NCBI GenBank assembly: GCA_024743255.1
Contig: JANSWY010000016.1
Span: 1-64,000 of the forward strand
Source: a bacterium
GTDB taxonomy: Bacteria > Bacteroidota > Bacteroidia > Cytophagales > Cyclobacteriaceae
Length of the DNA: 64,000 nt
Direction: 5' to 3'
A program made the translations under genes and the position numbers. Below are positions 16,482-25,096 of the stretch, piece after piece. Position 1 is the stretch's first letter. Every line of letters starts with the position of its first letter. The notes below the pieces were generated by a model that saw only the letters and a program-made list of their open reading frames with translations, ran no database searches and had not been told where the DNA came from.

Positions 16482-16565
16482 TTTTAAATGTCTTATTTCA
16501 AATCAAACCAAGGACTTATTCCCTGATGTCTGATGTAAAAGAACATTAAACCCAATTCTTTTGGA

Positions 16566-16591
16566 TGTCAATAGACTTTCCATTCCTGCCA
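16566..16591 (-). promoter_or_regulatory. TGGCAG...TTGACA pair, 21-bp period (site e)
   Basis: TGGCA at 16587-16591 and TGACA at 16566-16570 on the minus strand, spacer GAATGGAAAGTCTAT. It heads units 9 and 8 and lies just downstream of the 16649-17581 gene. Confidence 0.6.
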
Positions 16592-16648
16592 ATTAATAAA
16601 AAGGTGCTTATATGGTGATTTAAAGGCTTTTTTTGAGTTGAATTTGTT

Positions 16649-17581
16649 TTAAAATAAAGGACCTTTGTGCATTTTAATTAAGGTCAACCCGAGGGAAGCA
16701 CCAAAGTAAAATCCCTGATATGGCTTAACCCCAAACTCATATTGCTGTGTCATTCCAAAACGTTTTCCAGTTTTGGTCTTCTTTTCAATTTGATATTGAG
16801 TATACACTATTCTCCAGCCAAGTGACCCTCCGTCTAGCTCGTTTTCAATAATATTAGATGTTAATTCTATGCCTTCAGAGTCATCGATATTGAATGTTTG
16901 TGATGGAAAGTACATTACATCGAAAGAAATGTCTCTTCCAGATGAGTTGTACATTATTCCTCGACCTGTCACTTCAGCAAATACGTTAATAAGAGATTTT
17001 TGTATAACCCCTGCATAGATTCCAGTACTGTTCAAGGTAGCATCTGCTGAAATTACACCTTCAATATCATTGACTCCAATAGGTCCACTTTTCCCGATTA
17101 GACCGCCTCTTACTCCTCTTAGAATTCTTCTCTCTGCCGGTATAAATATGGTGGTTGAGGAAATGGTCTCGGTAGTTCTCGGACCATTATAATTTTTTGA
17201 GATGTCATAGTCCAGGATAATTTTAGTGTTCTTATTCTTTATATTATCCGACAATAAAAAGTGTCCTCCCAATTCATAATCTACATTGCTACCTGATAAG
17301 TTTCCTGTCAACCAGCTTTTTTGGAAGGAATAATCGATCCCGGTTTGATCAGTAGCAAGTACATATCCTCTAAGTCCCAGGTTCAAGCTAGCTCCATCTA
17401 TATTCTTTACTCCAAAATCCATATCAACAAAATCAAAGTTGAGGACCAGAGAAGGGTGAGGGGCTTGCTGATCGGTGATTTTATAATTGACTGTTCCTCC
17501 CTGACTGCTTGAGTAGGAGGATTGTGAATATGATAGAAAAGAGAGAAATGTAAGGATTATTGAACCACATAAAAATTTCAT
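16649..17581 (-). CDS. Secreted or outer-membrane protein of unknown function
   Basis: A 310-residue protein with a clear signal peptide (MKFLCGSIILTFLSFLSYSQ, cut after SYS-Q). The mature part is rich in alternating strands, for example YELGGHFLLSD, TKIILDYDISKNY, SLGWRIVYTQYQIEKKTK, and FYFGASLGLTLIKMHK, which suits a small beta-barrel or beta-sandwich on the envelope. I do not recognise a family. The gene lies downstream of 17740-17979 on the same strand, but a terminator at 17685-17707 separates them. Confidence 0.65.
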   Translation of the reverse strand: MKFLCGSIILTFLSFLSYSQSSYSSSQGGTVNYKITDQQAPHPSLVLNFDFVDMDFGVKNIDGASLNLGLRGYVLATDQTGIDYSFQKSWLTGNLSGSNVDYELGGHFLLSDNIKNKNTKIILDYDISKNYNGPRTTETISSTTIFIPAERRILRGVRGGLIGKSGPIGVNDIEGVISADATLNSTGIYAGVIQKSLINVFAEVTGRGIMYNSSGRDISFDVMYFPSQTFNIDDSEGIELTSNIIENELDGGSLGWRIVYTQYQIEKKTKTGKRFGMTQQYEFGVKPYQGFYFGASLGLTLIKMHKGPLF

Positions 17582-17684
17582 AGCTTTTTATGGTCAAAGT
17601 TGGGGAGATGGATGTTGTTGCTCAATACCACTATTTGGTCAAAATATCTACGGGTTTCACGGTATTTTATAGTTGTATAAAAAC

Positions 17685-17707
17685 AAAAAGTCCGGCGATT
17701 GCCGGAC
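17685..17707 (-). terminator. Terminator after the 17740-17979 gene
   Basis: GTCCGGC (17690-17696) pairs with GCCGGAC (17701-17707), loop GATT, with a T-run on the minus strand opposite 17685-17689. Confidence 0.85.
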
Positions 17708-17739
17708 CCTATTGCTAACCTAAACCTATATAAAAATTT

Positions 17740-17958
17740 TTAAGCTTCTTTCAATTCAGACTCCCAAGACTCGTCTCTTCGTGCTGAATTAAGCTCTCTT
17801 ATTATCTTTTTCGCTAGCGTTTGATTGGTCTCATTAAATTTAAAAAGTAGAGTAAAAGCGTCCTTGTTAGCGCTTCTGGCTCTCAAAATTTTAAAATGAG
17901 AACTTGAACCCCATTGGTATTCTTTCGAATCAGGATTATACCAAATCAATTGCTTCAT
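17740..17958 (-). CDS. Small protein of unknown function under a TGGCA-pair promoter
   Basis: A 72-residue protein from the second Met (MKQLIWYNPDSKEYQWG); a start seven codons earlier at 17979 is also open but adds a hydrophobic MFKLVVT that looks untranslated. It has no signal or membrane segment. Aromatic N-terminus and a charged C-terminal helix (LAKKIIRELNSARRDE). Not recognised. The interest is its upstream region: the 21-bp TGGCA pair at 18007-18032 is the same element that heads the structured-repeat units. Confidence 0.65.
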   Translation of the reverse strand: MKQLIWYNPDSKEYQWGSSSHFKILRARSANKDAFTLLFKFNETNQTLAKKIIRELNSARRDESWESELKEA

Positions 17959-18006
17959 AGTCACCACGAGTTTGAACAAAAAAAACTATTAATTCCCTTT
18001 TTTCTA

Positions 18007-18032
18007 TGCCAAAATTCTTACGAATCCTGCCA
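18007..18032 (-). promoter_or_regulatory. TGGCAG...TGGCAT pair, 21-bp period (site f)
   Basis: TGGCA at 18028-18032 and 18007-18011 on the minus strand, 21 bp apart, spacer GATTCGTAAGAATTT. It lies 28 bp upstream of the first possible start of the small gene at 17740-17979, linking that gene to the array at 14.1-16.6 kb. Confidence 0.6.
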
Positions 18033-18275
18033 TATTATACTATTCTAAGATGAAACATTGCATTCCGAACTAATGGCTGTGCAATATTTGTCACAACTAT
18101 TATGAAAAACAACTATTTCCTTAGGTTAATCTCTTTTTATTAAAAAAAGTAACCCTTTTCCATCAAAGATAGATTCGCCTTTTATGTAATCTACGTTTTA
18201 ACGTCCCGAGTGAAGTGATAGTGTAAATTATACAAAAAAGTGTTTTTCAAAGGCAATGTTGTTGTTTTTTTTTGA

Positions 18276-18953
18276 TTAATAAACTTTCATGATCTCATCT
18301 ATACCCTTTCTGTCCAATTTTGGCACGAAAACGTCCTGTTCTGGGTATCCTACAGGCAGAAGTAAGTACGGCCTTTCATTGGCTGGACGGTCTAAAATCT
18401 TACTTAAGAAGTTCATAGGGCTAGGTGTGTGAGTGACTGTCACCAGTCCTGCATTGTGAATTGCAGCCAATAGAAACCCACATGCAATCCCAACTGATTC
18501 ATTGACATAGTAGTTATTAGCTTTTTCACCTTCTGTGGTTTCATAAACTTTTTTGAATACTATTATTATATAAGGAGCTGTGGTTATAAAAGGTTTATGC
18601 CAATCCGTACCAATTGGTTCCAGGTCTTTCAGCCACCTTTCACTCATTCTCCTATGGTAACTATCATATTCTTCCTTTTCAGCCGCTTCTCTGATCTTAG
18701 ATTTGATCTCATCATTACTTACAACACAAAAAGTCCATGGTTGCTTGTGAGCACCAGAAGGAGCACTACTTGCTGTCAGGAGGATGTTTTCGATAATCTC
18801 TATTGGAAAATGCTTATCGGAGATATCTCTTACAGTTCTTCTTTTGTCCATCCACTCGTAGAATTCTGAACTTCTTCTGAGTGCCTCGTCTTCCTCATAA
18901 GTTTCCCTGTCATATTTCACATGAGGGAATCCGTTGATGTCTTTTACTTCCAT
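18276..18953 (-). CDS. Iodotyrosine-deiodinase-type flavin reductase (nitroreductase family)
   Basis: A 225-residue FMN protein. WMDKRRTVRDIS and ASSAPSGAHKQPW are the FMN-binding start of the nitroreductase fold. The rest follows the iodotyrosine deiodinase (IYD) branch closely: NYYVNESVGIACGFLLAAIHNAGL, THTPSPMNFL, RPANERPYLLLPVGYP. The substrate-lid triad described for bacterial IYD from Haliscomenobacter (Glu91, Tyr95, Lys116) aligns with Glu95, Tyr99 and Lys120 here at identical spacing. Reductive dehalogenation of halotyrosines is therefore likely. It is a monocistronic gene as far as can be seen. Activity on other halophenols cannot be excluded. Confidence 0.85.
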   Translation of the reverse strand: MEVKDINGFPHVKYDRETYEEDEALRRSSEFYEWMDKRRTVRDISDKHFPIEIIENILLTASSAPSGAHKQPWTFCVVSNDEIKSKIREAAEKEEYDSYHRRMSERWLKDLEPIGTDWHKPFITTAPYIIIVFKKVYETTEGEKANNYYVNESVGIACGFLLAAIHNAGLVTVTHTPSPMNFLSKILDRPANERPYLLLPVGYPEQDVFVPKLDRKGIDEIMKVY

Positions 18954-19182
18954 TTTATATAATTAATCTCGATTGGATGTTGTTGGTAATTGGTTCCAAA
19001 TTAGAGAGATTTTTTCAGTGAATAAAACCAGCAAGTGTGAAATGTCTTGTTTTCTACAATCTTGAAAAAGTGTTTGTCTAAGAAATGGAAGTGTTAATCT
19101 AATAATAGCTGTGTTCGACGTAATAAATCAACTTGGGTCTCTTTAATAGGTATATTTGATTAAACGAAAATTCCGAAATACT

Positions 19183-19644
19183 ATGATCAAGATAATTCAG
19201 AGAGTCCGAGATTTTTTTAGAAAAGGTAGTGAATTCCCTAAGCCATTCTTTGGTTTATCATGGGAGGAATTTTCAGGAGAAAGAAAACGGGTTAATAAGT
19301 TGATCAAGTATATCAATGACCATAAGGTGACTTCTGGTGATCATTTAAGTAGAAACCCAAGCTTGTTCTTTCTTGTATACAACACCAGAAAAAGAATTAA
19401 CGACACGATTGACGCTTTGGAATCTCATTCTAACGCACAGGCTCCTCTAAGAAAGATGAGAGCTGCTTGTCAAAAGATATTATTGGAGTTTACATTGTTG
19501 GACACTACTCCGAAGCAACTGGAAGAATATAAGTGGAATTTTCTAAAGACAATTAACATTCAGGTTGCTGTATTGATGAATACCTACTGGATTGAACTTG
19601 ATGAGGAATTACCAGAATTACAAATAAATACTTCACTTGTGTAA
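19183..19644 (+). CDS. Conserved small alpha-helical protein, unknown function
   Basis: A 153-residue basic protein from the ATG at 19183; an upstream TTG at 19156 is open in frame but less likely. It has no signal peptide. Nearly all helix, with a basic N-terminus (RVRDFFRKG) and an acidic C-terminus (ELDEELPELQ). I do not recognise a family. A strong terminator follows 30 bp after the stop. Confidence 0.6.
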   Translation: MIKIIQRVRDFFRKGSEFPKPFFGLSWEEFSGERKRVNKLIKYINDHKVTSGDHLSRNPSLFFLVYNTRKRINDTIDALESHSNAQAPLRKMRAACQKILLEFTLLDTTPKQLEEYKWNFLKTINIQVAVLMNTYWIELDEELPELQINTSLV

Positions 19645-19673
19645 GACATTTCATTTCGGGACACATAAAATGG

Positions 19674-19698
19674 AAAGGGGCCTTTTGGCCCCTTTTTT
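19674..19698 (+). terminator. Rho-independent terminator
   Basis: AAAGGGGCC (19674-19682) with GGCCCCTTT (19687-19695), loop TTTT, T-run to 19698. Confidence 0.92.
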
Positions 19699-19719
19699 AT
19701 TGGGTACCATTAACTGCTT

Positions 19720-20784
19720 TTATTCGTCTTTTGGCTTAGGAACATTTAATTGAGGTAATTCGTACCCTTCTTGTTTCGCTATAAGGTAGTGAGACCAGTT
19801 TTCTATTTCTTTATCACCGTAAATGATCATTCGTACTGGAATATCTTTGGTGTCCATGTCTCCCAAAACATACGTTCGAAGATGTAAAGGTATTTTTTCG
19901 TAAGCTACCTTTAAAGAATCTCGCAGTTTCACTGTTGGGTTTGAGAGGTATTCATCATAAATCTCATGACATATGATTAAAGACGTCTTTTTTCCGTTAA
20001 GCTCAGCAATGATATCGTTAATCTCGCTTACTTTCTCGTTAATGTCAGTAGAATACTGACACTCACCTACTGTACATTTTCCTAACCCATAAATATGGAC
20101 CTTAGAGTTCTCAGGTATTTCAGTAGTTATTACTTGTGCCTCAACCAGATTTCTAAATTCTTCAATGGAAAGAAGTTCAGGTTGTTCAATTCCAGAAATT
20201 TGAATCCTAGAGTCAGCGAAAATATTGATGCTTACAAGATCGTACTCCGAATTACTCCTCATTCTGAATGCATGAAAACTGTCCCCATTATGTTTAGGAG
20301 AGAAATAGTCACCAGTTTTTTCCCTTCTTACTGGTTTTCCTCTTGCCATTCCAAGCACTGAAACATTTACTTGTCCAATTTTTTTAGTTGTCGTCCCAAA
20401 ACAATTGTAAAGATTTTTCATTTCAGGGTTTAAATCCTTAATCACATTCCTGATATGGTCGAAATATGATTCTCTATTAAAGTTCCATTCACCATTTTTG
20501 ACCAACCAGCTACCCAGATGGTGAATAGAAAGATTCTTTTCATTCGGAATAATGGGCGTAACCCATCCAGAATCCACCTTACCTCTAAAAAGTTCTAAGT
20601 CGACCGTTTCCCAACAGTCAATTAAACCATCCTCAAAAACTTCAAGATTTACAAAGAAATAATTTCCCCCATTGTTAATGACTCCTGGGACAAACCTTCC
20701 TTTAACAACCATTTTCCTTTCGATAGAAGGAAATGATTCAAAGTTTAAATCTGCGTTACCTTTATTTTTTTTGAATAATCTCAT
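19720..20784 (-). CDS. Cytoplasmic protein of unknown function
   Basis: A 354-residue soluble protein without signal or membrane segments. The N-terminal third is beta-rich (MVVKGRFVPGV, GNYFFVNLEVFEDGLIDCWE), reminiscent of a small barrel; the C-terminal third looks like an alpha/beta sensor (KTSLIICHEIYDEYLSN, IPVRMIIYGDKEIENWS). Two Cys close together in GLGKCTVGECQY may be structural. No family recognised. It is alone on this strand, between two terminators. Confidence 0.6.
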   Translation of the reverse strand: MRLFKKNKGNADLNFESFPSIERKMVVKGRFVPGVINNGGNYFFVNLEVFEDGLIDCWETVDLELFRGKVDSGWVTPIIPNEKNLSIHHLGSWLVKNGEWNFNRESYFDHIRNVIKDLNPEMKNLYNCFGTTTKKIGQVNVSVLGMARGKPVRREKTGDYFSPKHNGDSFHAFRMRSNSEYDLVSINIFADSRIQISGIEQPELLSIEEFRNLVEAQVITTEIPENSKVHIYGLGKCTVGECQYSTDINEKVSEINDIIAELNGKKTSLIICHEIYDEYLSNPTVKLRDSLKVAYEKIPLHLRTYVLGDMDTKDIPVRMIIYGDKEIENWSHYLIAKQEGYELPQLNVPKPKDE

Positions 20785-20992
20785 AGGTAAATCCCTTTCA
20801 CCTTGCTTTTCAATGATCCCGGTGTTATCGAACTATACGTTTACAAACAATATGATCGGATATAATATAAATGGTTGAATCATTGACTTCAGGTTTTAGT
20901 AGGCAATTTAACTTTTTGGAATGGAAATGAGAAACGATTATTCCGCCATAATATCCAATCTACCTGGGATATAAATAGTCAACATCTTTCAT

Positions 20993-21214
20993 TTAATAAG
21001 TACACATTTCAACACGATCAGTGAATATCTCCATACGGTCAACACGTATTTCGGTACAGTCAGCATCTATTTCGGTTCGGTCAGCATTCATTTCGATATA
21101 GTCAGCAGGCATTTCTATGCGATCAGCCTGTATTTCGGTACAGTCAGATGATATTTCGGAGCTGTCGGCGAATATTTCTATGTAGCCAGCAAATGTTTCG
21201 GGATGATCAATCAA
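20993..21214 (-). CDS. Heptad-repeat ORF (xxEIxAD), possible small protein
   Basis: A 73-residue ORF containing nine consecutive 7-residue repeats such as CTEIQAD, RIEMPAD, YIEMNAD and RTEIDAD, encoded by 21-bp DNA repeats. Glu, Ile/Met and Asp are kept while the first two and fifth residues change. Between repeats, fixed positions vary mostly at the third codon base (GAC/GAT, GAA/GAG), which favours real coding over simple DNA repetition. There is no signal peptide. The ORF lies downstream of a terminator (21280-21303) and has no recognisable promoter. A non-coding minisatellite remains possible. Confidence 0.4.
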   Translation of the reverse strand: MIDHPETFAGYIEIFADSSEISSDCTEIQADRIEMPADYIEMNADRTEIDADCTEIRVDRMEIFTDRVEMCTY

Positions 21215-21279
21215 GGTTTCGATATTTAGTTCTAAAATGAGTTGACAGATTTCTAATTAGATGTCATTGTCTAAACCAT

Positions 21280-21303
21280 AAAAAAAGGGGCCGCAAGGCC
21301 CCC
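21280..21303 (-). terminator. Terminator of the T9SS BNR-protein gene
   Basis: GGGGCC (21287-21292) and GGCCCC (21297-21302) with loop GCAA; the minus strand then runs into seven T. Confidence 0.9.
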
Positions 21304-21327
21304 TCTTATTTTATCATACACCAATGA

Positions 21328-24300
21328 TTATTCTTTTATTAATCTTGTAGTCACAATTTGCTCTCCACTGGTAATCTGGATCACATACATTCCTCTGTTT
21401 AATTTAGCAATGTCTATTGTTTTAGTACTGCTATTCATATCAAAGGTCATAACTACTTGTCCCGCAGGAGTGATTACTCTACCAAATCCAGCTTGGTTAG
21501 AATTGGTATTAATAGTAACTGTATTCTTACCTGGGTTAGGGAATGCTGTTACCTGTATCTCTGTGTTTTCAACATTATTAACAATCAGATCAGAACCATC
21601 ACAATCCTCATCTATATCGTTATTTGGAATTTCCTCGGCTCCTGGATAAACGTTTGGATCATTGTCATCACAATCAGAGAACTCTCCAAATCCGTCATTA
21701 TCATTGTCAGCTTCCTCATACTGAACTTGTAAGTTGTCAATACCCCAACCCCATGCATTTACTGCTGCATCGGATACCAGGCTAAATCTGATAATGATTG
21801 TTTCACCTCCGCTGTAAGTGTCAAGAAGGTTGATTTGTCTTTCTGCAAATTGACTAGAGTTCGCTTCAGTTGCTGAACCAGACCAGGCATCATTGTCTCT
21901 TGCATCATATCCGTCCAATAATTGAACCCAAGTTATACCATCTTCAGATGCTTCAACAATCACGTAATCCCAGAATTCAAAATCTCCAAATTCTGTTCCT
22001 CTTTCACCATTTTCTACTTCCACCACCTCGTCAAATTTGAGAATAGATTCCTCTGAGTCAATAGTAATTGGAACATTCCACTGAGCAATCAAAGTAGACT
22101 CATCCGGATATGGGTGATCAGTACTTAAAATTTTGTCCTCAAATCCATCTTGCTCGGCAATTGTCCATCCAGTTAGAGTCCAGTGAGTATTTTCTTCATT
22201 CTCAAATTGAGTGCTTATAGAGTTTACAGCAGCAATAAGCTCATTTAAAGTAACAGTTTCGGATAAACTTATTTCACTATCTCCATCGAAGTATCCAATG
22301 GCACTTAATTCAAATGTTCCAGCTTCTCCTGGGTTGAAAGAAATATCAGTGCTTCCTATTGTAAGGTCTGTACGAAGTGTTGTTTCCAGGTTGCCATTCA
22401 CATAGAACTCAACTGAGTCATATTCATTTTTAAGTTGAAGAGTTATATCCAGGTTATAGTTCAGGAATGATCGCTGTACATCAGAGATTTCCGGTGCTAA
22501 AAGTACAAATGGAATTTCGTAATCTTCAAGCTCTGGAATGTCTGCAGTCCAAATACCTCTACCATGGGTACCAATGATTAATTGTCCGTCTTTAATAATG
22601 AAGTCCCAAACAGTTACCGCAGGGAAACCTTCTACAAAGTGCCATGTTTGAGCTCCGTCAGTTGTTTCAAATATACCTATTTCAGTACCTGCCCAAATTA
22701 CATTGTCATCATATGGCATAGCCTGAATTGCAAAGGTTGCGACATCAGGGAATCCAGTAGCATCGCTACCTGCAGAGAATCCAGAAAGGTCTTCCCAGGT
22801 TTGTCCAAGGTCTGTTGTTCTCAGGATTTTTGCTTGATTATATACTGAGAATAAAGCAAATGCAGTATTTGGTTCTGTTGGGTGACTATAAATACCCGAA
22901 CAAACTCCCAAGTCTGCAAATTTATTTACTGGGTTAAATGATTCACCACCATCTTCAGATACATACAGGTTTGATGAGCCGTTCATTGCACCTCCTGCCC
23001 AAACGATTCTAGGGTCTGCTTTTGAAACTTCTACATCAACACCTGACCAGAACCCAAAGTCTCCGGATATCTCAGTGCCAACCCAGCTTCTTCCAAAATC
23101 AGTACTCTTGAATACACCAAAACTAGTGATAGTATAAAGTACATCAGGATCATGAAAAGGGCTACTCAATCTTGAAACGAATGGCGCACTTCCTGTTAAA
23201 CCTGTAGTAGCAGTGTAAGCAGTTTGCCAGCCATCATCACTTGCTCTAAACCCATTGAATTGAGATCCTCCAATGGATTTGTTAGGATCACTGTAATGGG
23301 CCACAACTTCAAATCCATCACCACCAATAATAAAGCGGTAGTCCGTATTGAAGTCGGCATCTTCAGCTGATGGAGAAAGCCAGGTCCCATTATCTTGAGT
23401 ACCTCCAATATACGACTCTAATCCAGCAATTTTGTCCGCGCCGTAGAACTGAGTGGTGTTGTAATTTTGACCAGACTTAATCCAATCTCCTTCTGTATTA
23501 CCAGGGTTTGTACCTGCGTTGGTGGCAAAGATTCCTCCATCATTACCCAATAAAATTCTAAATTCTTCATTTGCTGGGTCAGTAAGAATAGTGGTCAAGA
23601 AATGTTGATCAGGGTGAAGATCAGTTTCCCAGTTGTTAAACTGGTTAAGTCCGTTATAGTCTCCATAAACATCTCCAGTAATGGTAACGTCTGATCCAAG
23701 AGAAGTAGATGTATTTTCATCAGGGTTTAGTGTTACACTCCAAAGTCCTACGCCACCAAACCATACTTGATCATCATTGTAAGGATTAACCACTATAGTG
23801 TTGTCGTACCATCCTTGTCCTCCAAGAAAATCCACTGCACTTCCATTTACAAGGACATCCACTAATTGCCATTGACTTCCGGTATTTAAATATAAATCAG
23901 AGCCTGATCCAGAGGTATTTCCCAAAGCTGAACCGTATAATTTATCAGGATCTGAGCTAGAAACCGCAAGTTCCATTCTTCCTGACAAATCCAATCCGCT
24001 GCTTAATGAACTCCAGTTCTCACCAGCATCCGTAGATTTCAGAACACCAACATCAAGAATTGAAGCATATTGAGTATTGAAATCACTTGGAGCCGCAATT
24101 ACCTGAAGAACTGATCCTGCAGTTGACTGCATTTCAGTCCAGGTAGCACCACCATCTGTGGATTTCATAATTTTACCGGTATTAGAACTTCCAGATCCAA
24201 AATTCTTTCTGGAAGATGTTCCAGCAATAAGAATATTTTCATCAGTAGGGTCAACAATAATTCTACTGACATTGGTGAAGTCGTCATTCACCGTACTTTC

Positions 24301-24939
24301 CAGAACAGTCCAGGTGTCTCCTTTATTAGTGGATTTATAGATTCCACTTCCATTGAGAATGAAAGTTCCTGCCTGGATAAATCCTTCTCCTGTACCTGCG
24401 TAAATTACCTGAGGGTTTGATTCAGCCATGGCTAAAGTAACAAATGCCATTCCATCAAGGTCTGCTGTTAATTCTGTCCAGGATTGACCTGCATTTACGG
24501 TTTTCCAAATACCACCGCTCACGTTAGCTGCAAACCAGGTATTTTGAGTTTCGTCCTCTGGATCAACAATAATACTTCTAGTTCTTCCAGGAACGTTTGC
24601 TGGACCTCTCTCAGTGAAGATTGTAGCAGAGTGACCTCTAGCTGCAGACATATCTCTTCTTGCTTTTTTTAATTCACTCTGTTTGTAGAAAGAAGGATAC
24701 TGAGGGTATTTCAACGGGGCGTTAAGATCTTTTTGTCCTGCTCTTAGTGCATTCTGTAAATAGAGCATTTTCTCAGGACCATCGTACTTGGTTCCATTCA
24801 CAACAATGCTTTTCTTCGCATGTTTTTTCTTGCTAGCCTCAGATTGACTGACTCTTTCCGGAGCTAATTCTGAAAATAGAACTGCAGAAAAAACCGCTAC
24901 TGAAGCTACAATTCCTGTAATTACTTTAATTCTTCTCAT
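21328..24939 (-). CDS. T9SS-exported BNR/sortilin-like beta-propeller protein
   Basis: A 1203-residue secreted protein. Signal anchor at 1-24 ([17 protein letters not shown]). About residues 100-800 hold many Asp-box (BNR) repeats such as [16 protein letters not shown] and STDAGENW, typical of VPS10/sortilin-type propellers. A jelly-roll-like segment follows near 920-1070, then an acidic calcium-type motif ([24 protein letters not shown]). The last 75 residues are a type A T9SS sorting domain: [13 protein letters not shown], then [13 protein letters not shown] and the terminal RLIKE. Export through the type IX system and surface attachment or release are known for this domain. Substrate unknown. 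A terminator follows the stop. Confidence 0.88.
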   Translation of the reverse strand: MRRIKVITGIVASVAVFSAVLFSELAPERVSQSEASKKKHAKKSIVVNGTKYDGPEKMLYLQNALRAGQKDLNAPLKYPQYPSFYKQSELKKARRDMSAARGHSATIFTERGPANVPGRTRSIIVDPEDETQNTWFAANVSGGIWKTVNAGQSWTELTADLDGMAFVTLAMAESNPQVIYAGTGEGFIQAGTFILNGSGIYKSTNKGDTWTVLESTVNDDFTNVSRIIVDPTDENILIAGTSSRKNFGSGSSNTGKIMKSTDGGATWTEMQSTAGSVLQVIAAPSDFNTQYASILDVGVLKSTDAGENWSSLSSGLDLSGRMELAVSSSDPDKLYGSALGNTSGSGSDLYLNTGSQWQLVDVLVNGSAVDFLGGQGWYDNTIVVNPYNDDQVWFGGVGLWSVTLNPDENTSTSLGSDVTITGDVYGDYNGLNQFNNWETDLHPDQHFLTTILTDPANEEFRILLGNDGGIFATNAGTNPGNTEGDWIKSGQNYNTTQFYGADKIAGLESYIGGTQDNGTWLSPSAEDADFNTDYRFIIGGDGFEVVAHYSDPNKSIGGSQFNGFRASDDGWQTAYTATTGLTGSAPFVSRLSSPFHDPDVLYTITSFGVFKSTDFGRSWVGTEISGDFGFWSGVDVEVSKADPRIVWAGGAMNGSSNLYVSEDGGESFNPVNKFADLGVCSGIYSHPTEPNTAFALFSVYNQAKILRTTDLGQTWEDLSGFSAGSDATGFPDVATFAIQAMPYDDNVIWAGTEIGIFETTDGAQTWHFVEGFPAVTVWDFIIKDGQLIIGTHGRGIWTADIPELEDYEIPFVLLAPEISDVQRSFLNYNLDITLQLKNEYDSVEFYVNGNLETTLRTDLTIGSTDISFNPGEAGTFELSAIGYFDGDSEISLSETVTLNELIAAVNSISTQFENEENTHWTLTGWTIAEQDGFEDKILSTDHPYPDESTLIAQWNVPITIDSEESILKFDEVVEVENGERGTEFGDFEFWDYVIVEASEDGITWVQLLDGYDARDNDAWSGSATEANSSQFAERQINLLDTYSGGETIIIRFSLVSDAAVNAWGWGIDNLQVQYEEADNDNDGFGEFSDCDDNDPNVYPGAEEIPNNDIDEDCDGSDLIVNNVENTEIQVTAFPNPGKNTVTINTNSNQAGFGRVITPAGQVVMTFDMNSSTKTIDIAKLNRGMYVIQITSGEQIVTTRLIKE

Positions 24940-25040
24940 TGAAATTGATTGGGTTAGCTATAATAAAATTAAATGTTGAACGTTTGACCACTCCTATAAT
25001 ACAACTGAGTTACGAAAACCCCGAAGGATTATTGGACTGG

Positions 25041-25066
25041 AAAGAAAAAGGGGCAAATGCCCCTTA
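25041..25066 (-). terminator. Terminator of the 25097-25993 gene
   Basis: AAGGGGC (25048-25054) and GCCCCTT (25059-25065), loop AAAT, with T-rich tail on the minus strand. Confidence 0.85.
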
Positions 25067-25096
25067 ATATTGGTGAAGTACAATTCGACAGGTGCG

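Noticed and set aside
14110-16591. CRISPR-like array
   Set aside because: The repeats are spaced irregularly, their conserved core is followed by a variable stem rather than unique spacers, and no cas gene is present.
14210-18032. Sigma-54 promoter reading of the TGGCAG boxes
   Set aside because: The -24 GG is present, but the -12 GC is not found at the needed 10-bp distance in most sites, and the strict 21-bp second half-site is not explained.
21001-21205. CRISPR or minisatellite interpretation of the 21-bp repeats
   Set aside because: The units are contiguous without spacers and keep one reading frame with synonymous changes, so a peptide repeat is more likely, though not proven.
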